Source of the DNA: Echinococcus granulosus
Taxonomy: Eukaryota > Platyhelminthes > Cestoda > Cyclophyllidea > Taeniidae
DNA length: 64,000 nucleotides
Direction of reading: 5' to 3'
Assembly: GCF_000524195.1 (NCBI RefSeq)
Contig: NW_020170430.1
Location: 501,859 to 565,858, forward strand
Shown: positions 12,901 to 25,376 of the stretch, piece after piece
Numbering within the stretch: position 1 is the stretch's first letter
Layout: the number at the start of each line of letters is the position of its first letter
Notes under the pieces: generated by a model
What the model saw: only the letters and a program-made list of their open reading frames with translations
What the model was told of the DNA's origin: nothing
Database searches by the model: none
Position numbers and translations under genes: made by a program

Positions 12901-15900
12901 CATAAAGGAAGTTCCAAGTTATGAAATAAACTATTGAAATTTTCGAGACATTGGTACACTACAGCCTGCACAAATCCTCTGAAGCAAACGCGAAAGGCGT
13001 GAAGAATGCTGGCGCCGGCGTTAGTATACGACGTGGTATTTGGTAGCATGGCATTCATTTAAACAGGGCATCGTGTGATCCCACAGGTCTTTGCTCAACG
13101 ACAAAATTGTTTTTCTTTCAAAGCAGATATATGAACCAGCCATTGGCGGGCAATTGCCATGCAATTATGCACAGAATAAATGAACTTGCATCGGAATCAG
13201 TTAACTATGTTTATCTAATAGCTAAAACATCAAACCGAAAGGATAAATCACTGGCATTTCAATAACGGGTTGGAACATAGTACTATCCTTTCATTGCCAT
13301 TGCTTTGCATGGCGGATGGAAGATAATGTGACGGATAAAACTAAAGGGAAATAAATTAGGCTGGAAGCTTAAAATAAGTGAAAATAAGACACCCCTGTCA
13401 AATCAGGACACAGAGGAATTTGAGCCCTGCCAGTCGATTGCCCCTGAGGCAGACCCCGACACAGAAGAGTTCTTAGCTAGTGTCACCGAGTTTATAACTT
13501 TTACGCAAATTTGTCTTAAATGCTGCAACATTCAGGGTTGGACGCAGGTAGTTTTAACATTAACATAGCTATTCAGTCACAAGTTTACAAAACGAATGCC
13601 ATAGTAATCGTAGACGACCGCTATTCCAGCTTGACAAATAATGCACAACCCACACATTTATATCCGACAATAATTGCAGAGCATCTTGATTCGGGAGTGT
13701 TCTGCTGCTTACCTAACAGGAAATTAATAGCCCGAAACCCAAAATACCCTGATTTCTGGAGGTGACTGAACTCTATCGCAAAAGAGTACAAGCACTCAAG
13801 TTACATTCCAATTCCCAAGCTATATCACGGAAATGTTGGCAAGTTCAACCACAGAAGTCACCTTAGGGTGCACAGCCCAGTTGCGTGAGAAGGTCAAATG
13901 GGCACGTAAATTGACGAAAAAGACAAAAAACTTTTTTGCAGAAAGACAGTATTACGTCCCTAAGAAAAGGAAGAGTGTAGTTAATACATCACAAAATAAG
14001 GTTCCATTAAAAGCAATCTAATTATAAGTACAAAGTAATATGCATTTATTTCCAAGTAAAACGAAATCAACCACCCAAAGTGTAGCCAATAAACTGCAGA
14101 AGCATCTATATCCTCTAGTAACTGGGAAAGTAGACCTATTTCAATTTAAAAATAAAGATTATCCATTGAGACAAAACAGTAATTCTTTCCCTATTCACTG
14201 GATTAAAAAACAAGTCTGCTATTTCAACGTATCCATGCATTACCATTGACCTTCTCCAAATCATGTGATGATGGTGGACGGATCCATAGGGCAATCAAGT
14301 AAGACCCTATACCTTGCTTGAAATGATCACCATTAGAAGCCACGATCCCTTCCTAACGAGGTACAAGCTGGCAAGGCTTAAAAGTGATAAACACTTGGAC
14401 AGGCATCGAAGAAGCGGAGATGGTGAAGTTAGGCCTTGTATGCCTCTCATCTTAAAAACCGGTAGTGAGGTTCTCTCACAGGTAATTCCTTCCAAGTAAA
14501 GAACCTTCCATTCAATAACTGACTAATTTTAACTGCTTTTATAGAAGATTCCGTCAAGCAAGTTTGGATTGTATCAAGGAGATAGATCTGACGTAATTAT
14601 CTGGCCTTCAGTAAGTGAACCATTACATCCGCAATGCATCAAGCCGAAAAGGATGGCCTTATGGGGATGAAGTTGTGTGTGCCCTCGAGGTATGAGGTGC
14701 GCATCAAGTATACCGTTTGGGATAACCAATTGTGCTTTACCCACCTAACGTTAAAATATAAGAGCCACTTCTCATCGCATGTCAGCCAAAAAACAAGATA
14801 AAAAAGCACGTTGTTAAACGTATACGAAAGATTGAAATGATAAATCGACAGGCTTTGATGATGATTGTCATCTGTTATTGCATGACGTTTGAAACCACTT
14901 TTCCTACCTTCCACCACGGCTTCCTCAATTGGTGTAGGTGTAAACGGATTTTTATTATCACTCTCCCTAAACACGACCGAAAATAAGGTTTGGTGCGTTA
15001 GTGCCGATAGTGACACGTAATTCGAGAGTTAGGAATAGAGAGGGTCATTCTGTCCATTATGCATCCATCACTGCGTGACTCATCACCAGAATCAACGTGT
15101 CTAATCACTTCCGGGTGGCACATGCTTCAACTCCAGCTTCGCCAAATGATGTACAAAATCTGTATAAGAAGCTTCTGCAGCTTTAGAACTGAGTCAACCG
15201 CATTTCGTAAAGCAGGCAAACTCGAATCACGCAGGATTCGACTGGCTTTAATATGATAGTGTTCATATTGAGAGGAAAAATTGTTAAGAGAGCATAAAAG
15301 AGCGCCGATGGGCTAACACATGTCTATGAATTATATTACCCATAGCCAATCACACTTTACCAGACTATTAGTTATAAGTCATTGCAGAGAGATATGCAAA
15401 ATGTCCCACAAAACTTTTGAACATCTAATCGTTTAAACAAGTTATACAGAGAGCTATTAAAATGCCATTCAAAAACTATTAAGCCTAAGAAACTAGCAGA
15501 AGAGCTACAGCTCTTTCAAAGAGCCCAACGATTATCAATTATAATGACATCTTGGTAGCGGAGCATTCACTAGGATGCCACGGTTTGATTCGAACCTGAA
15601 GGTGAGCCTTCATTCATACCATCTACTAAATGCCCAAACATTTCAAGGCATCATGTTACGCAAACCTTTACTAACCGTGTAAAAATTCGAATCGCAAAAT
15701 ATTGGCAGCAAAATGGCTTTGCAGTAATTGTCATAAATATGAATAAAGATGCTAAAACGATAATGAGGCATGAACGTTCACTCATAGTTTCATTGTGATT
15801 TAGTATAGTGAAAGTGTAGACCAGACTAAATAAATCTAAACTGGTCACTATGCTGAATGATCTTAAAATTACTTCTCTGGCAAAACCTAGTGAAAGTAAA

Positions 15901-18125
15901 TTTGCAGAGATTGTTGTCAAAACAGGTTTAGTCGACAGATTTTCAATAAAGACCCAAACCTGGAGATCAAATTCCAATTTACGTAGAGGCACCAAAGTGT
16001 AACAGAAAAACAACTCAAACTTATTTCGATTAAAGAGTAACGGGCATATTCCAGGGGTCTCTTAAAACCAGCTCTAAGGTGGCAGAAAACAAAAGCACTT
16101 ATTCGGTATACCTGATTTAAGCAATAGTGCATGCGTCACTCGAGTAATCTTGCTATCCACCGTTAAAAACGACAGGACATGACCTTCCGGGTCTGTCCAT
16201 TTCACTTGTTCTTCATATACGGATAAAAACAGCGCTTACACGCAATATAAAATATCTTATTTAGAAAAACTACATCGTGTTCACACATTGCTTGTGCGAC
16301 AAAGATGAGAGTATATGCCTTAACTAAATTAATTGGAGCTGAACTGATCTCATATCATTCATTTAAATGAGATATATTACAAAAAGTATCTATTAGGTGG
16401 TTTCTGCATTTTGATGCATAAGTCCAAAAAAGTGTTGAGTTGATCGGCCGACCGATACATGAGAATTACTATATTAAGAAACTTAACACCAATTATTTTG
16501 GCCGAGAAAAACAGTTTAAATCATGAAAACTAAGCATAGACAAATCCAAGCGCTGGGATGTTCGATTTCACCTATTCAAAACTATTGCTCTTTTAATTTT
16601 GAATTATCAATGCAAGCTAAGTAAATATTCCAATCAAACATATTTACCAACAAGATGCTGACTCGTTATAAAGTGGAAGACATTCATTAATTATTCATGA
16701 CATAATAGCATGTTACTAAAGCCCATCCTGTGTTTCCTGGTATTTTATTTGATACAAGGAGTTTAAAATGCAATGAAATGAATATGCGGATCTTACATCA
16801 TGTATGGGCACTATATGCATTTCGTAGTGCTTTGAAAACGAATGTTTATTGATGGGTACATGAAGAAATCAGAGGGGCAAACTGATATTGCTGTACCAAA
16901 ACTATGAATAACCCAAAACATGGTATTTTTCAAACCAGCCAGAACAAAAATTTTGAGTGAGTAATTCCAGAAGACGTCAATAAATCAAAAAACGTGCCTT
17001 GATTTTTGTTAGTTCACTGAATATACTGTAACCGAACAATAACGAACAAAACTTACATAATCGGATGTCTGGTGGCAGCCTCAGACAGGTCCTTGATTCC
17101 GGTTTGGTAATTTTTGGTAAGGAAGTCTTTCACAGCCTCTATGCTCTCACTTTAAAGTAGATAATTTTATTATTAACCACTGGGATTAAACATAGTGTTT
17201 ATGGGGTCTAACCTGTCAAACAAAACCTTTCCAACTGTATTTCTGACACCAAATCGGGAGCCTTCCGTAAAATTACTCTGTAAAGTCACTGGAGTTTTCG
17301 ACTGAACATCCAAAATAAGCTAAAAAGACACCGATTCAGATACCTATAAGTCGAACAAAGCTGGCTCCAAATAACAAATTCAACATTTCGAATAAACCCG
17401 TAAGGGGACCTAGTCAGAGCCAAATAGATAAAAAGTTCGTGAACACAAAAAAATTATTTAAAAAAGATACTCAATTTATCAACACGATATGCCTGTCAGA
17501 CAGCATTAACAAAAGTGCTAACCATTGCGATTTCATTGATATCCGGTCCATAAATTATCAAGGCATTCGAACTGGTCCTACACGCATAATACATTGAAAA
17601 GACTACCTACCGTCCAGGAAGAAGCTGGTCGTATTGTTGCTTATTAACCAATATTTCGCTAATAGTTTTCCGAAACATAACGTCATCAAGCATTTTTCCA
17701 ACTTGAGTCGGCTCAGATCCTTTGAGAAAGAACTGCAAAATAAAACGTTGCAAAAAGATACAGGGATACCAAAAACGTTGGAAACGTGGATATACTGTAG
17801 TCCTCGCAGGTAATCTCGTTATCCGCCTCGTTACAATCTACTACGGCCAATTTAACAGCCCACCGCCAGCCTAAAAGAATATTTTGCCGAAAAATAACCC
17901 ACCTTCAACGGATTCACTAAGATTTCTAAACGTTGGAGCGTAATTTTGACAAGAACCACAGGTGCTTAAGTAGAATTGTACAAGCGTTGGCTGTAGTTTG
18001 ACAAAATCGGAGAAATTAGCTGTAGTCAATACTGATATTCGACCATCACTTTCGTAAAGTCCAACCGATTGAGCACGCAGGGTAAAAAATGCAGTATACA
18101 GGTAGATAGGCCACAAAACCGACAT
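6930..18125 (-). CDS. QSOX: Quiescin sulfhydryl oxidase (QSOX), 11 exons
   Basis: QSOX introduces disulfides into secretory proteins, passing electrons from a thioredoxin domain to an FAD-bound Erv/ALR domain and then to oxygen. Exons (high to low): 18125-17903, 17870-17770, 17732-17611, 17577-17523, 17319-17213, 17149-17057, 11908-11743, 10951-10838, 10594-10480, 9749-9266 and 7089-6930 (or 7062-6930), all joining in phase for about 579 (or 570) residues. Exon 1 encodes a signal peptide and the thioredoxin site CGSC (Cys56, Cys59). Exon 2 has the FPTF cis-Pro region. Exon 7 is the helix-rich linker. Exon 9 carries the FAD-site segment HLRGYPCGLWVMFH. Exon 10 has the Erv CGYC (385-388), the AHNMVNKRLSG helix, SEDP and the distal CRAC. 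Exon 11 ends in a hydrophobic membrane segment, as in long QSOX forms. The vertebrate thioredoxin site is CGHC, so Ser replaces His. Intron 6 is 5.1 kb and intron 10 is 2.2 kb. Confidence 0.9.
7090..9265. other. QSOX intron 10
   Basis: This is the 2.2-kb intron between the Erv exon (strong donor CG|GTGAGT on the minus strand at 9266/9265) and the C-terminal membrane exon. It contains a 134-codon + strand frame at about 7979-8383 that begins with TTG and resembles nothing I know. I see no repeat or RNA gene. Confidence 0.5.
13389..14611 (+). CDS. possible nested gene inside QSOX intron 6 (exon cluster)
   Basis: On the strand opposite QSOX, within its 5.1-kb intron, four open segments have good splice borders. 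They are 13389-13547 (53 codons, acid-rich, donor CAG|GTAG), 13577-13761 (30-nt intron before it, same phase), 14289-14481 (donor CAG|GTAATT) and 14546-14611 (donor TCA|GTAAGT). The third segment contains YTLLEMI, which fits the YxxxxL-phi pattern of eIF4E-binding proteins with Met for Leu, followed by a basic stretch. I do not recognise the protein. Between 13762 and 14288 coding-like stretches lie in different frames, so this may be a decaying gene, an undersequenced one, or chance. Function is not assigned. Confidence 0.3.
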
Positions 18126-18660
18126 GACTCACGACAAACGACCTCCAAAAAACAGGAATTATTCTTGAATCACAACCAAACGGCCTTCAAGGCAAAGTTG
18201 TTCCAGTAAATATAAACAAAAGTGAGTGGAAAATGTTGGGTTATGCTTTTAGTGCGCAGATCCATAAGGCAACGAAGTAAGCGAATTCTAATTTAAAAAT
18301 CTAAATATAATTAAAATAATATTTATCTTAGTACTTTGACTAAAAAGGAACTGCTACTCCAGCTGTTATGCAGCCCTTTGAAATTTCTCTGAAGTTGTAA
18401 CAGACCATAAAAAGCTGAAGAAAGTTTAGCAGTAACATACTGATGAGCTAGTAGGCAGTGTTGCATAAGGAAAGCTTAGTATGGGCATATTTAGGAGGCT
18501 GTTTTTATAAATATGTAGTTGCATAGTAATAAACCTACCGGCGTTCTGTACGAAGTAGCAGGCGATATGCACATCATAGTACACACCAATATCAGGGATG
18601 TATCAAAGGATTGTGCAGACACAATTATTTCATTAGTCTATTGTAGTATCGGGTCCATAT

Positions 18661-18859
18661 TGTAATACGATGGTGGTTTATCCCTCGGTACTAATGAGGA
18701 GCGACTTTTGAACCTTTGAATTTGCCTGCTTGTACCTAACTCGGTGGGCTGGCCTTCGGGCCATGCCTCCAGCCTAAATGCCTTCTCTGTGCTGAATACG
18801 TATATTCTGCCCGAGTATTGTGTCTTCTTTCGCCTTCAGAGAAGTCTCGGGACGCTACA
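18661..18859 (+). repeat. solo-LTR-like repeat, copy A
   Basis: This 199-bp copy runs from TGTAATACGATGG to GGGACGCTACA. It carries the family landmarks in order: GGTTTATCCCTCGG, CTTGTACCT, the hairpin-like TGGCCTTCGGGCCATGCC, GTATATTCTGCCCGAGTATTG and CTTCTTTCG. The flanking tetranucleotides (ATAT and GTAG) do not match, so this copy is older or rearranged. It lies downstream of the 3' end of TAF5. Confidence 0.8.
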
Positions 18860-19644
18860 GTAGTATAGTGCGTGGCGATGAGCTGTTACCTATGAATGGG
18901 AGCTCATAACCTACTTATAACCTATGTAACGCAGTGCAGAGATTGAACACATAGACATTGCTGGATATGTAAGTAGTACAAACGTTTAGAAGCTTATTAT
19001 GCCTGCTATCGTTGGTCTCCTTAATGATGTTTCCCAGCCCCCAAATGTCACACCTGTGAACATTTGTTGCGTGGAGCTTTTGATTCTGGAGGTCTAATCA
19101 ATCCATAACCCATTGTAAAATCGTAAAATAGGCAAAAATGTGGATTCTAAACTCTATGATCCTGATATTGGGAATTATTATTGCGTTCTGTATGATACGT
19201 ACATGCGTCTGCGGAAGAAACTATTTCCCCGCCTTTCCTGAGGACTAGACATTAGCCCATACTGCTCATTACACTGGTAGTAAACATTGTCATATTCTTC
19301 TTTATAACTTGGATCCTGCATTGAGCTATTTAAACTTGGTATGGTCGACAGAAGGGTGGTCCAAGCATCATTTCAGTACCGTCAATGTGGCGAAATAGGT
19401 GGCTTAGGCTAGTTTAGACTTACTGACGACCCTTCCTATGCAGAAGCCTCCTACGTAGAAAGATATTTAAGAAGTAAAAATAAAGTAAGGAGCAAAACCC
19501 CCAGAAGTTATTTTTTGTTGCTCGTGAACCCTGCTTAGGAATAATTCCCGATTGTACTGGTTCACTATTAAACAATGTTACAATTTGGCATAGATCCTGA
19601 GTCTTCTCTATCGTCGAAACAAGCCAAGGATTGGAGTTACTAGG

Positions 19645-19795
19645 ATGGTTCGGAAGTCAAAAAGCAGAGCGAAGGCACAAACTACGGAGGCCGAGATGTT
19701 GAGTCATCAAACCACAAAGTTGCAGCATACTAGATGCTTGTTAGGTGCAAAAATAGCATCCGTTGGCTTGGATTTAGTACTACCACGACTACAGG
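19645..19795 (+). CDS. possible first exon of an unknown gene
   Basis: An ATG-started frame with a Lys/Arg-rich beginning runs for 50 codons to a strong donor (CTACAG|GTGAGA); the raw frame stays open to 20016. I recognise no family and could not find the next exon. It lies between solo-LTR copy A and the 3' end of TAF5 and could be chance. Confidence 0.2.
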
Positions 19796-20208
19796 TGAGA
19801 ACTCTGCGGGAAGTACCGTTGTACGCGCGCCGTACAACCCTCGATGAAACAATTCAACCATACCACGCGGTTTCATCTGTGTTCCCACCCTCCGACATTA
19901 CAAGTACTCCAAATCCCATATCAGTTCACACGAACAACATCATGTACCATCCAGTCAAGATCAATCCAATGTGCTGCCCTTCTTCAGTCAAGTTCGTGTG
20001 CACCCATGGAAAGTGACTCAACTCTAAGTAGGGGAAGACTAGTGCGGAACCTCTGAACGGTTAATAGTAAGCCTACTAAACTCCTGGAGAGTAAAAGAAG
20101 TGAATGAACATAGCCCTCAACTCAAAATCGAAATAATTAAGGGATCACTGTATAATACATGTCGATATATACATATACAGGCACATTCATCAGAAGTTAT
20201 TTGCATAA

Positions 20209-23200
20209 TTAAACTTGATTATAAGGCCCAGCAGCTAGAAGAAGGTAGGGGTGCGCAAACCGCACAGCCAAAATGGCGGTCTTGCGCGTGAAGAAGGCGT
20301 CTTGAAGGCAGCCGCGAGAGACTTCGTAGCCCCCCACCACACCATAGTAGGGATCGGACTCCTCCACCCGTCCCACGGCACCTCCAACAGCACGTGAGTC
20401 CTCTCGCGAGGCGCTGTGCACACTGAGGAGGGAAGCGGCACCGTCGCCCTCCACTGCTCCCCGCGCCATCCTACTCATGCCGACGTTCCACACCCGCAGG
20501 GCCCCCTCTAGGCCTCCCGTGGCTAAACGGCCACCATCAGGGCAGAAGGCCAGGCTTACCACCGGCGCCGTGAGCAGCTGGTCAGTCGTAATCTCGTCAT
20601 CAGAGCCAGCAGCTACAGTGGTGGCATTTTTTGGACAGCCACCTGCAGAGCTGTATCCCCCAAGCTGACCAATCTGCGCTCCGCTCCCTAAGTCCCACAG
20701 GCACGTGGCTCCACACCAGCCACCTGAGGCAAGGTATCGACCGCAAGGCGAGAAGGCCAAGCACTGGACGGAGCCCTGGAGACAGACATTAATATCCTAG
20801 TATTGGAGTCCAACGAACAACCGAGGTAAACTCAACAAAGAGACTGTTGCGAAACGCCCGCAATTGCTAGCGTACTCTTTTCCAGTATGTTCCTTGGAGC
20901 CTCCTCAAATAGTCCATTCAGAGCTAATTTTAAACAAACAAAATAGAAAAGGTAAAAACTACCCGAGCCTAGTCCTAAAATTGTATTTATTATTGTAATA
21001 TCCAATGGAAAATAATCTGAGTGGACGGAACAATATAGAAATCGTGATATGACTAATGAAAACTTCCACCAATATGTTAAAAACATTGATACACCAATAT
21101 TAACCGTGTTAAGTGTGAATAGCATGAAAATAAATGACATGCTTTGTGGCCAGTGTAGAGGCGAACACCCTTTCCGGAGCGGACATCAAAGAGTCGGACA
21201 GCCCTGTCCGCACTCCCAGTGGCCAAATAGTTGATGTTTGGATGGAAAGCAACCGCAGTCACATCGGCCTTGTGACCGGTGAAAATGCGCAACGGTTGAG
21301 GTGCGTGATCACATGCGTAAAGTCGTGCAGTCCGATCGGAGCTGCCTGTAGCTATATAGTGCCCATAAGCTGGAGCCCAATCCACACACCTACAATGACA
21401 GTGTTCCATCTGTTCGCAGTTCACACAAGGTCTTAGGAATGTATACTGCTTGGTGGTCTGATGCAACAGAACTACTGAGAGGTAAAACATCACTCGAAAT
21501 GGCAGTGGAGCACATACCAGATGGGTAAGACGTGATCACGCCATACAGAGAGTGCACCTCCCCAAATAGTGGTAGACCAGAGACGTAGCGACCCATCCGC
21601 ACTCGTGGAGGCAATCAGTTGACCGTCGGGCGAAAAAGCCACTCCGTGTACAGTCAATTGATGGCCAATCAGATCACGGGATGGCTGAGCTTCACTGTGG
21701 GCATGAAAGATGTGACATGTGAGATGCTTCATTTTGGCAACAGCTTAAATGTAACAAATGAGGTTTCGGGAAATTTGCACCGACTACTTACGAAGTGAAT
21801 ACTTCTGTGCCTAGGTCGGATATTCCGATAAAGCTATCAAAAACAAAACGTTTTCCCGCCGTTTTCTCGAAAATTAACGATTTTTTTTCGAGTCTTACCT
21901 CATAGAAGACACGGATGTGAATTTGTACATTGCATAGCGAATAAGCAATTGTCTAGTTTAAGCTAGAAAAGTTAAACAATCCGCTTGTGCGTTGCACAAA
22001 TAAGTAAGCCAAGCACTTACGAGGTTAGGCACCATGTCGGAAATTTTTTGGCTAAAATTAGGCAGACGAGGTAAAAAAACGTATATCCTCGATTCTAGTG
22101 CATTACCCAACAGAGTATGTTCGATAGAACTGGGTACCCTTTTAACTCCAAAATAAAGAACCAACCATGGCAAAGGCGTCAGCCACTGACCCGTTCCCAT
22201 CGTGGAGCATCTTGCTCTTAATTCTGGCATCATTCATATCGAGAGCTTCGAGTTTGTCAGGTGGGAGCATCTGACGCAGAGACTCGGCACCGAGAGCCCA
22301 GACGCGAATACGACCAGAGCCCAATCCCGCGGCTAGCATGCCGAGGTCCTCCGAAAAGGTCATGCAAGGTACACCACCCCGCCGAATGGCCAGCGCCGAC
22401 TCGCCCGGCTGTGCATTGCACACCGTGTAGAGGAGTGCTGAGGGGCGCGGGTTGGCATCCCTCTGTAAAAGGCTCCTCAATATCTGTGCCGTTTCTTGAC
22501 GGAGTGTTCTGCGCTGATCCAAGTACGTATCAGATACCTGACCCACAATAAAACAAGTCCACTGTTATACACTCCCCCTACTTTAAATAAACTTTACTTA
22601 GCTCAAGCTCAAATCCTACACCTTGACGTTCATAAAAGGGGATATGGTAATTTAGATAAAACCTGACCCTAGGAATGGGAATTCTGTCTAGCGCCGGTGA
22701 TTTTGGGTGCGTCTTTGAATCATCGTACTTCGAAGGCTTATGACCGAATGAATTGTTATCCTTCCTCTTTTTCTTCTTAGATGGAGTCAATTCGGAATCA
22801 GCATCTAAAGATTGGAAGAACTCGTACAATATAGCCACCCAAAAAGGTGTAACAAAAAAAATTAATTTAGGAACCTTGACTGCCAGTGATTGGATCGCTC
22901 ACTTCAGATGGATCCAATTCAACATTAGGATCCCTCAAAAGGCCATACAAAATAACCTCCGAGTTAGCATCGCGTCGTGATTCCCCAAAAATGGCTCCAC
23001 GACGACAGCATAGTTGTATTTTCGATCGTGGAGGTCCATCAACAACTTAAATCAGGTAATAATACACCAATGAAATACCCTCAATGTGTAGCTGATCCTT
23101 GATAATACTTTGAATCACAGCAAGTCCCTTTTCACGAACAAAACGACGAAACAAAGCGAATGATAACGAAGCAATGCTGATGGAAAAGTCCGAACCACGA

Positions 23201-23911
23201 AATGTCTCAACTATTGGGTTTGTGAAGAGATGATTCGGTTCGGTAATGCTAGCAAGAGCCTGAATGTCTTCCTGATAAAAATCTTCCTGGAATCGTCTAT
23301 ACTTCGCCATTAAGTCAGCAGCTAAAACACATTTTGCCATAGCAATACAAAGGTACCTTCAGAAGAATAGTTCCCACTTACAAGACGCATGTACAGTTGG
23401 ACAAATATGGGATAAAGAAGACCCGATAGTTCGAGCTATTAAGCTTGAAATGCGAATAACAAACAAACCCTGTGTTGGTAAGTACATCCATCAATAAATT
23501 TCAAAACTTGTTCATATGCAGAAGCGAAAGACTGTGGGTCATCAGGGGAATCCCTGGAATCAGAAAGGGAGGTCCTGGTAAAACATTTACCTAGGTTCCA
23601 AAACCACTAACAAATACTATTAACTACGCAAAAGCATTCTGACAAAATATGTAACAATTTTGTGAAATTTAAACAAAAATGACCGAGCATGTTAAAGGCT
23701 CTAAGAGCAAAAAACTTTGAGATATCTGAACTTACGCCTTAAACTCCAAAAACTCGTCCGCAACGCCACTGTCCGTCAAACCAGCCTCTTTTTTTAACGC
23801 CGCTTCGGACTCCTGGAAGAACGTATAAGTAGCTCAACGACATACTCGAAAGTTGTGTTTCTGCAGTGTCTTAAGCGCTTGTAATACCTCAGCCTCTATG
23901 TTCGTACTCAT
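20209..23911 (-). CDS. TAF5: Transcription initiation factor TFIID subunit 5
   Basis: TAF5 is a scaffold of TFIID (and of SAGA in organisms without TAF5L). Exons (high to low): 23911-23846, 23812-23736, 23574-23469, 23435-23357, 23321-23079, 23045-22875, 22804-22668, 22537-22166, 21726-21518, 21389-21143 and 20775-20209. They join in phase to 758 codons including the stop, against 800 residues in human. Residues 8-40 form a LisH motif (VLQALKTLQKHNFRESEAAL). Residues 65-210 form the NTD2 domain, with LSGLLYPIFVQLYMRLV and the DGPPRSK turn. A Lys-rich linker (KKKKRKD) precedes the core IPIPR. WD40 blades run from about residue 345 to the end, including DRTARLYACD, ATGSADRAVRLFDV and a final LLLAAGPYNQV that matches the LVLAAGAYSPQ end of human TAF5. 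Introns in the 5' half are 33-35 nt (four of them); later ones reach 439 nt. The last intron appears to use a GC donor. Confidence 0.95.
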
Positions 23912-24304
23912 CACAAATGCCTACTGAGGCCGAAAACGTGAAAGAGCCAATAAGGTATTCGTTGCACAAGATTCTTTATATGGTTAAACAATGTTGAGTA
24001 TCAAACACGCTTATTTCTATCTTGGATAGTTTTACCCAGAAACAATGAGCTACTGCAAACTAATAAAAAAATCTATTTCCTGAACTCAGAGTGTGAAAAA
24101 TTTTACAGCATGCAAAACACTTATTTCAACTAAAATTATGAAGTGGTCATCACCATCCAACAGAATAATTCCTAAACAGCGGATTTTCACGTTGGTAACA
24201 AACAGACCCTCACACGTTCATTCAACTAACCAAAGTTTTTTCGAACACTTAATGTAACATGTTGGTTGTTTAAATCTTAGTTTTGTAGAATCCGCCGTTG
24301 TACC

Positions 24305-24497
24305 TGTAGCGTCCCGAGACTCCCTTAAGACGAAAGAAGACACAATACTCGGGCAGAATATATGTATTCGGCACGGAGAAGGTGTCTGGGCTATTGGCAT
24401 GGCTGGCCAGCCCACCCAGCGAGGTACAAGGGGGCTAATTCGAAGCACAAAAGAGGCGCCTCACCAGAACCGAGGGATAAACCACTATCGTATTACA
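24305..24497 (-). repeat. solo-LTR-like repeat, copy B
   Basis: This 193-bp copy in reverse orientation runs from TGTAGCGTCCC to CGTATTACA. It is flanked by an exact 4-bp direct repeat, TACC (24301-24304 and 24498-24501), the target duplication expected for retroviral-type integration. It is the best-preserved complete copy in the window. Confidence 0.85.
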
Positions 24498-24510
24498 TAC
24501 CTATGCCGAG

Positions 24511-24623
24511 TGAGCTGGTTTATGGGCCATAGCAGTAGCCCCTGGCCCTTTTACATGCCATAGACATATATTTTTCTCGATTATTATCCTCATTCATCTT
24601 CAGGGGAGTCTCAAGGCGCAGCA
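24511..24623 (+). repeat. degenerate, deleted copy of the same LTR family
   Basis: Immediately after copy B and in the opposite orientation, recognisable pieces of the family occur in order: CTGGTTTAT, CATGCCATAGACA, TATATTTTTCTCG, and CATCTTCAGGGGAGTCTCAA with GCGCAGCA at the end. The middle is deleted or scrambled. Confidence 0.45.
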
Positions 24624-25177
24624 TTGGTCCCGGCGAATAACAAACTAGACCTTAGAAGAAAATCCATTCTGATATCTACAGGTGAGTGCTACACCTTAGC
24701 GAGGAGAAAAAGTAGAGTAGCAAGAGAAAACAGGAGCTTAATGCTGCCTCCACAATAGTGTGTTAAATTCCTTCCTTCCTTAAATAAATCTGCTTTTAGT
24801 TTAGTGCTCCAATGTCAAGTCATGGACAGGTAAATTAGCCATTGCAATTCTTCTACTTAACTCCAGATTCCATATAGACTCCGTTATTTTGACAAAAGAC
24901 ATGATCGGAGATGCAGTTAAGTTCTTTCAGAGCTCCATGGAAATCTGACGACTCGAGCGGTTGGCACTTAAGTGTTTTTGCTGCAGCGCCGACCTGGTTA
25001 AAAAACTGACACAGGAAATTCTGCAAGTGACGCCTAATAGAGGAGAGATGTTACTCAATTTTTGGTAGTTCGACTCTTGGTTTTAGCAAAGAGAAATAGG
25101 GTCCTTGCCATTGTGACTTTACCGATTGGGTCGGTATTAAGGAGAGGCCTGTAAACTCAGCCCCTTTTGTGCATTAA

Positions 25178-25376
25178 TGAAATACTTTGGCGGTTTATCC
25201 CCCGGTATTAATGAGTAGCGACTTTTTGAACCTTTGAATTTGCCTTCTTGTACCTCACTCGGTGGGCTGGCCTTCCGACCCTGCCAGGTGCCCAGACACT
25301 TTCCCTGTACCAAATATATATATTCTGCCCAAATTTGTGCCTTATTTTGTCTTAAAAAAAGTCGCGACAGGGTTCA
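25178..25376 (+). repeat. solo-LTR-like repeat, copy C
   Basis: A diverged 199-bp copy (TGAAATACTTTGG to GGTTCA) that retains GGTTTATCCCCCGG, CTTGTACCTCACTCGG and ATATATATTCTGCCC. It is flanked by TTAA on both sides (25174-25177 and 25377-25380), a 4-bp target duplication. It lies about 0.7 kb from copy B in the opposite orientation. Confidence 0.75.

Noticed and set aside
15575..15605. Possible tRNA T-arm (TTCGAATC on the minus strand)
   Set aside because: The flanking bases do not form a five-pair T stem and no acceptor, D or anticodon arm follows.
18661..18860. tRNA-derived SINE reading of the repeat family
   Set aside because: A weak box-B-like TTCGAAT occurs in some copies, but there is no A/T-rich tail, and TG...CA ends with 4-bp duplications fit an LTR better.
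20235..20668. Antisense and shifted frames over the TAF5 last exon
   Set aside because: They are shadows of the GC-rich WD40 exon.
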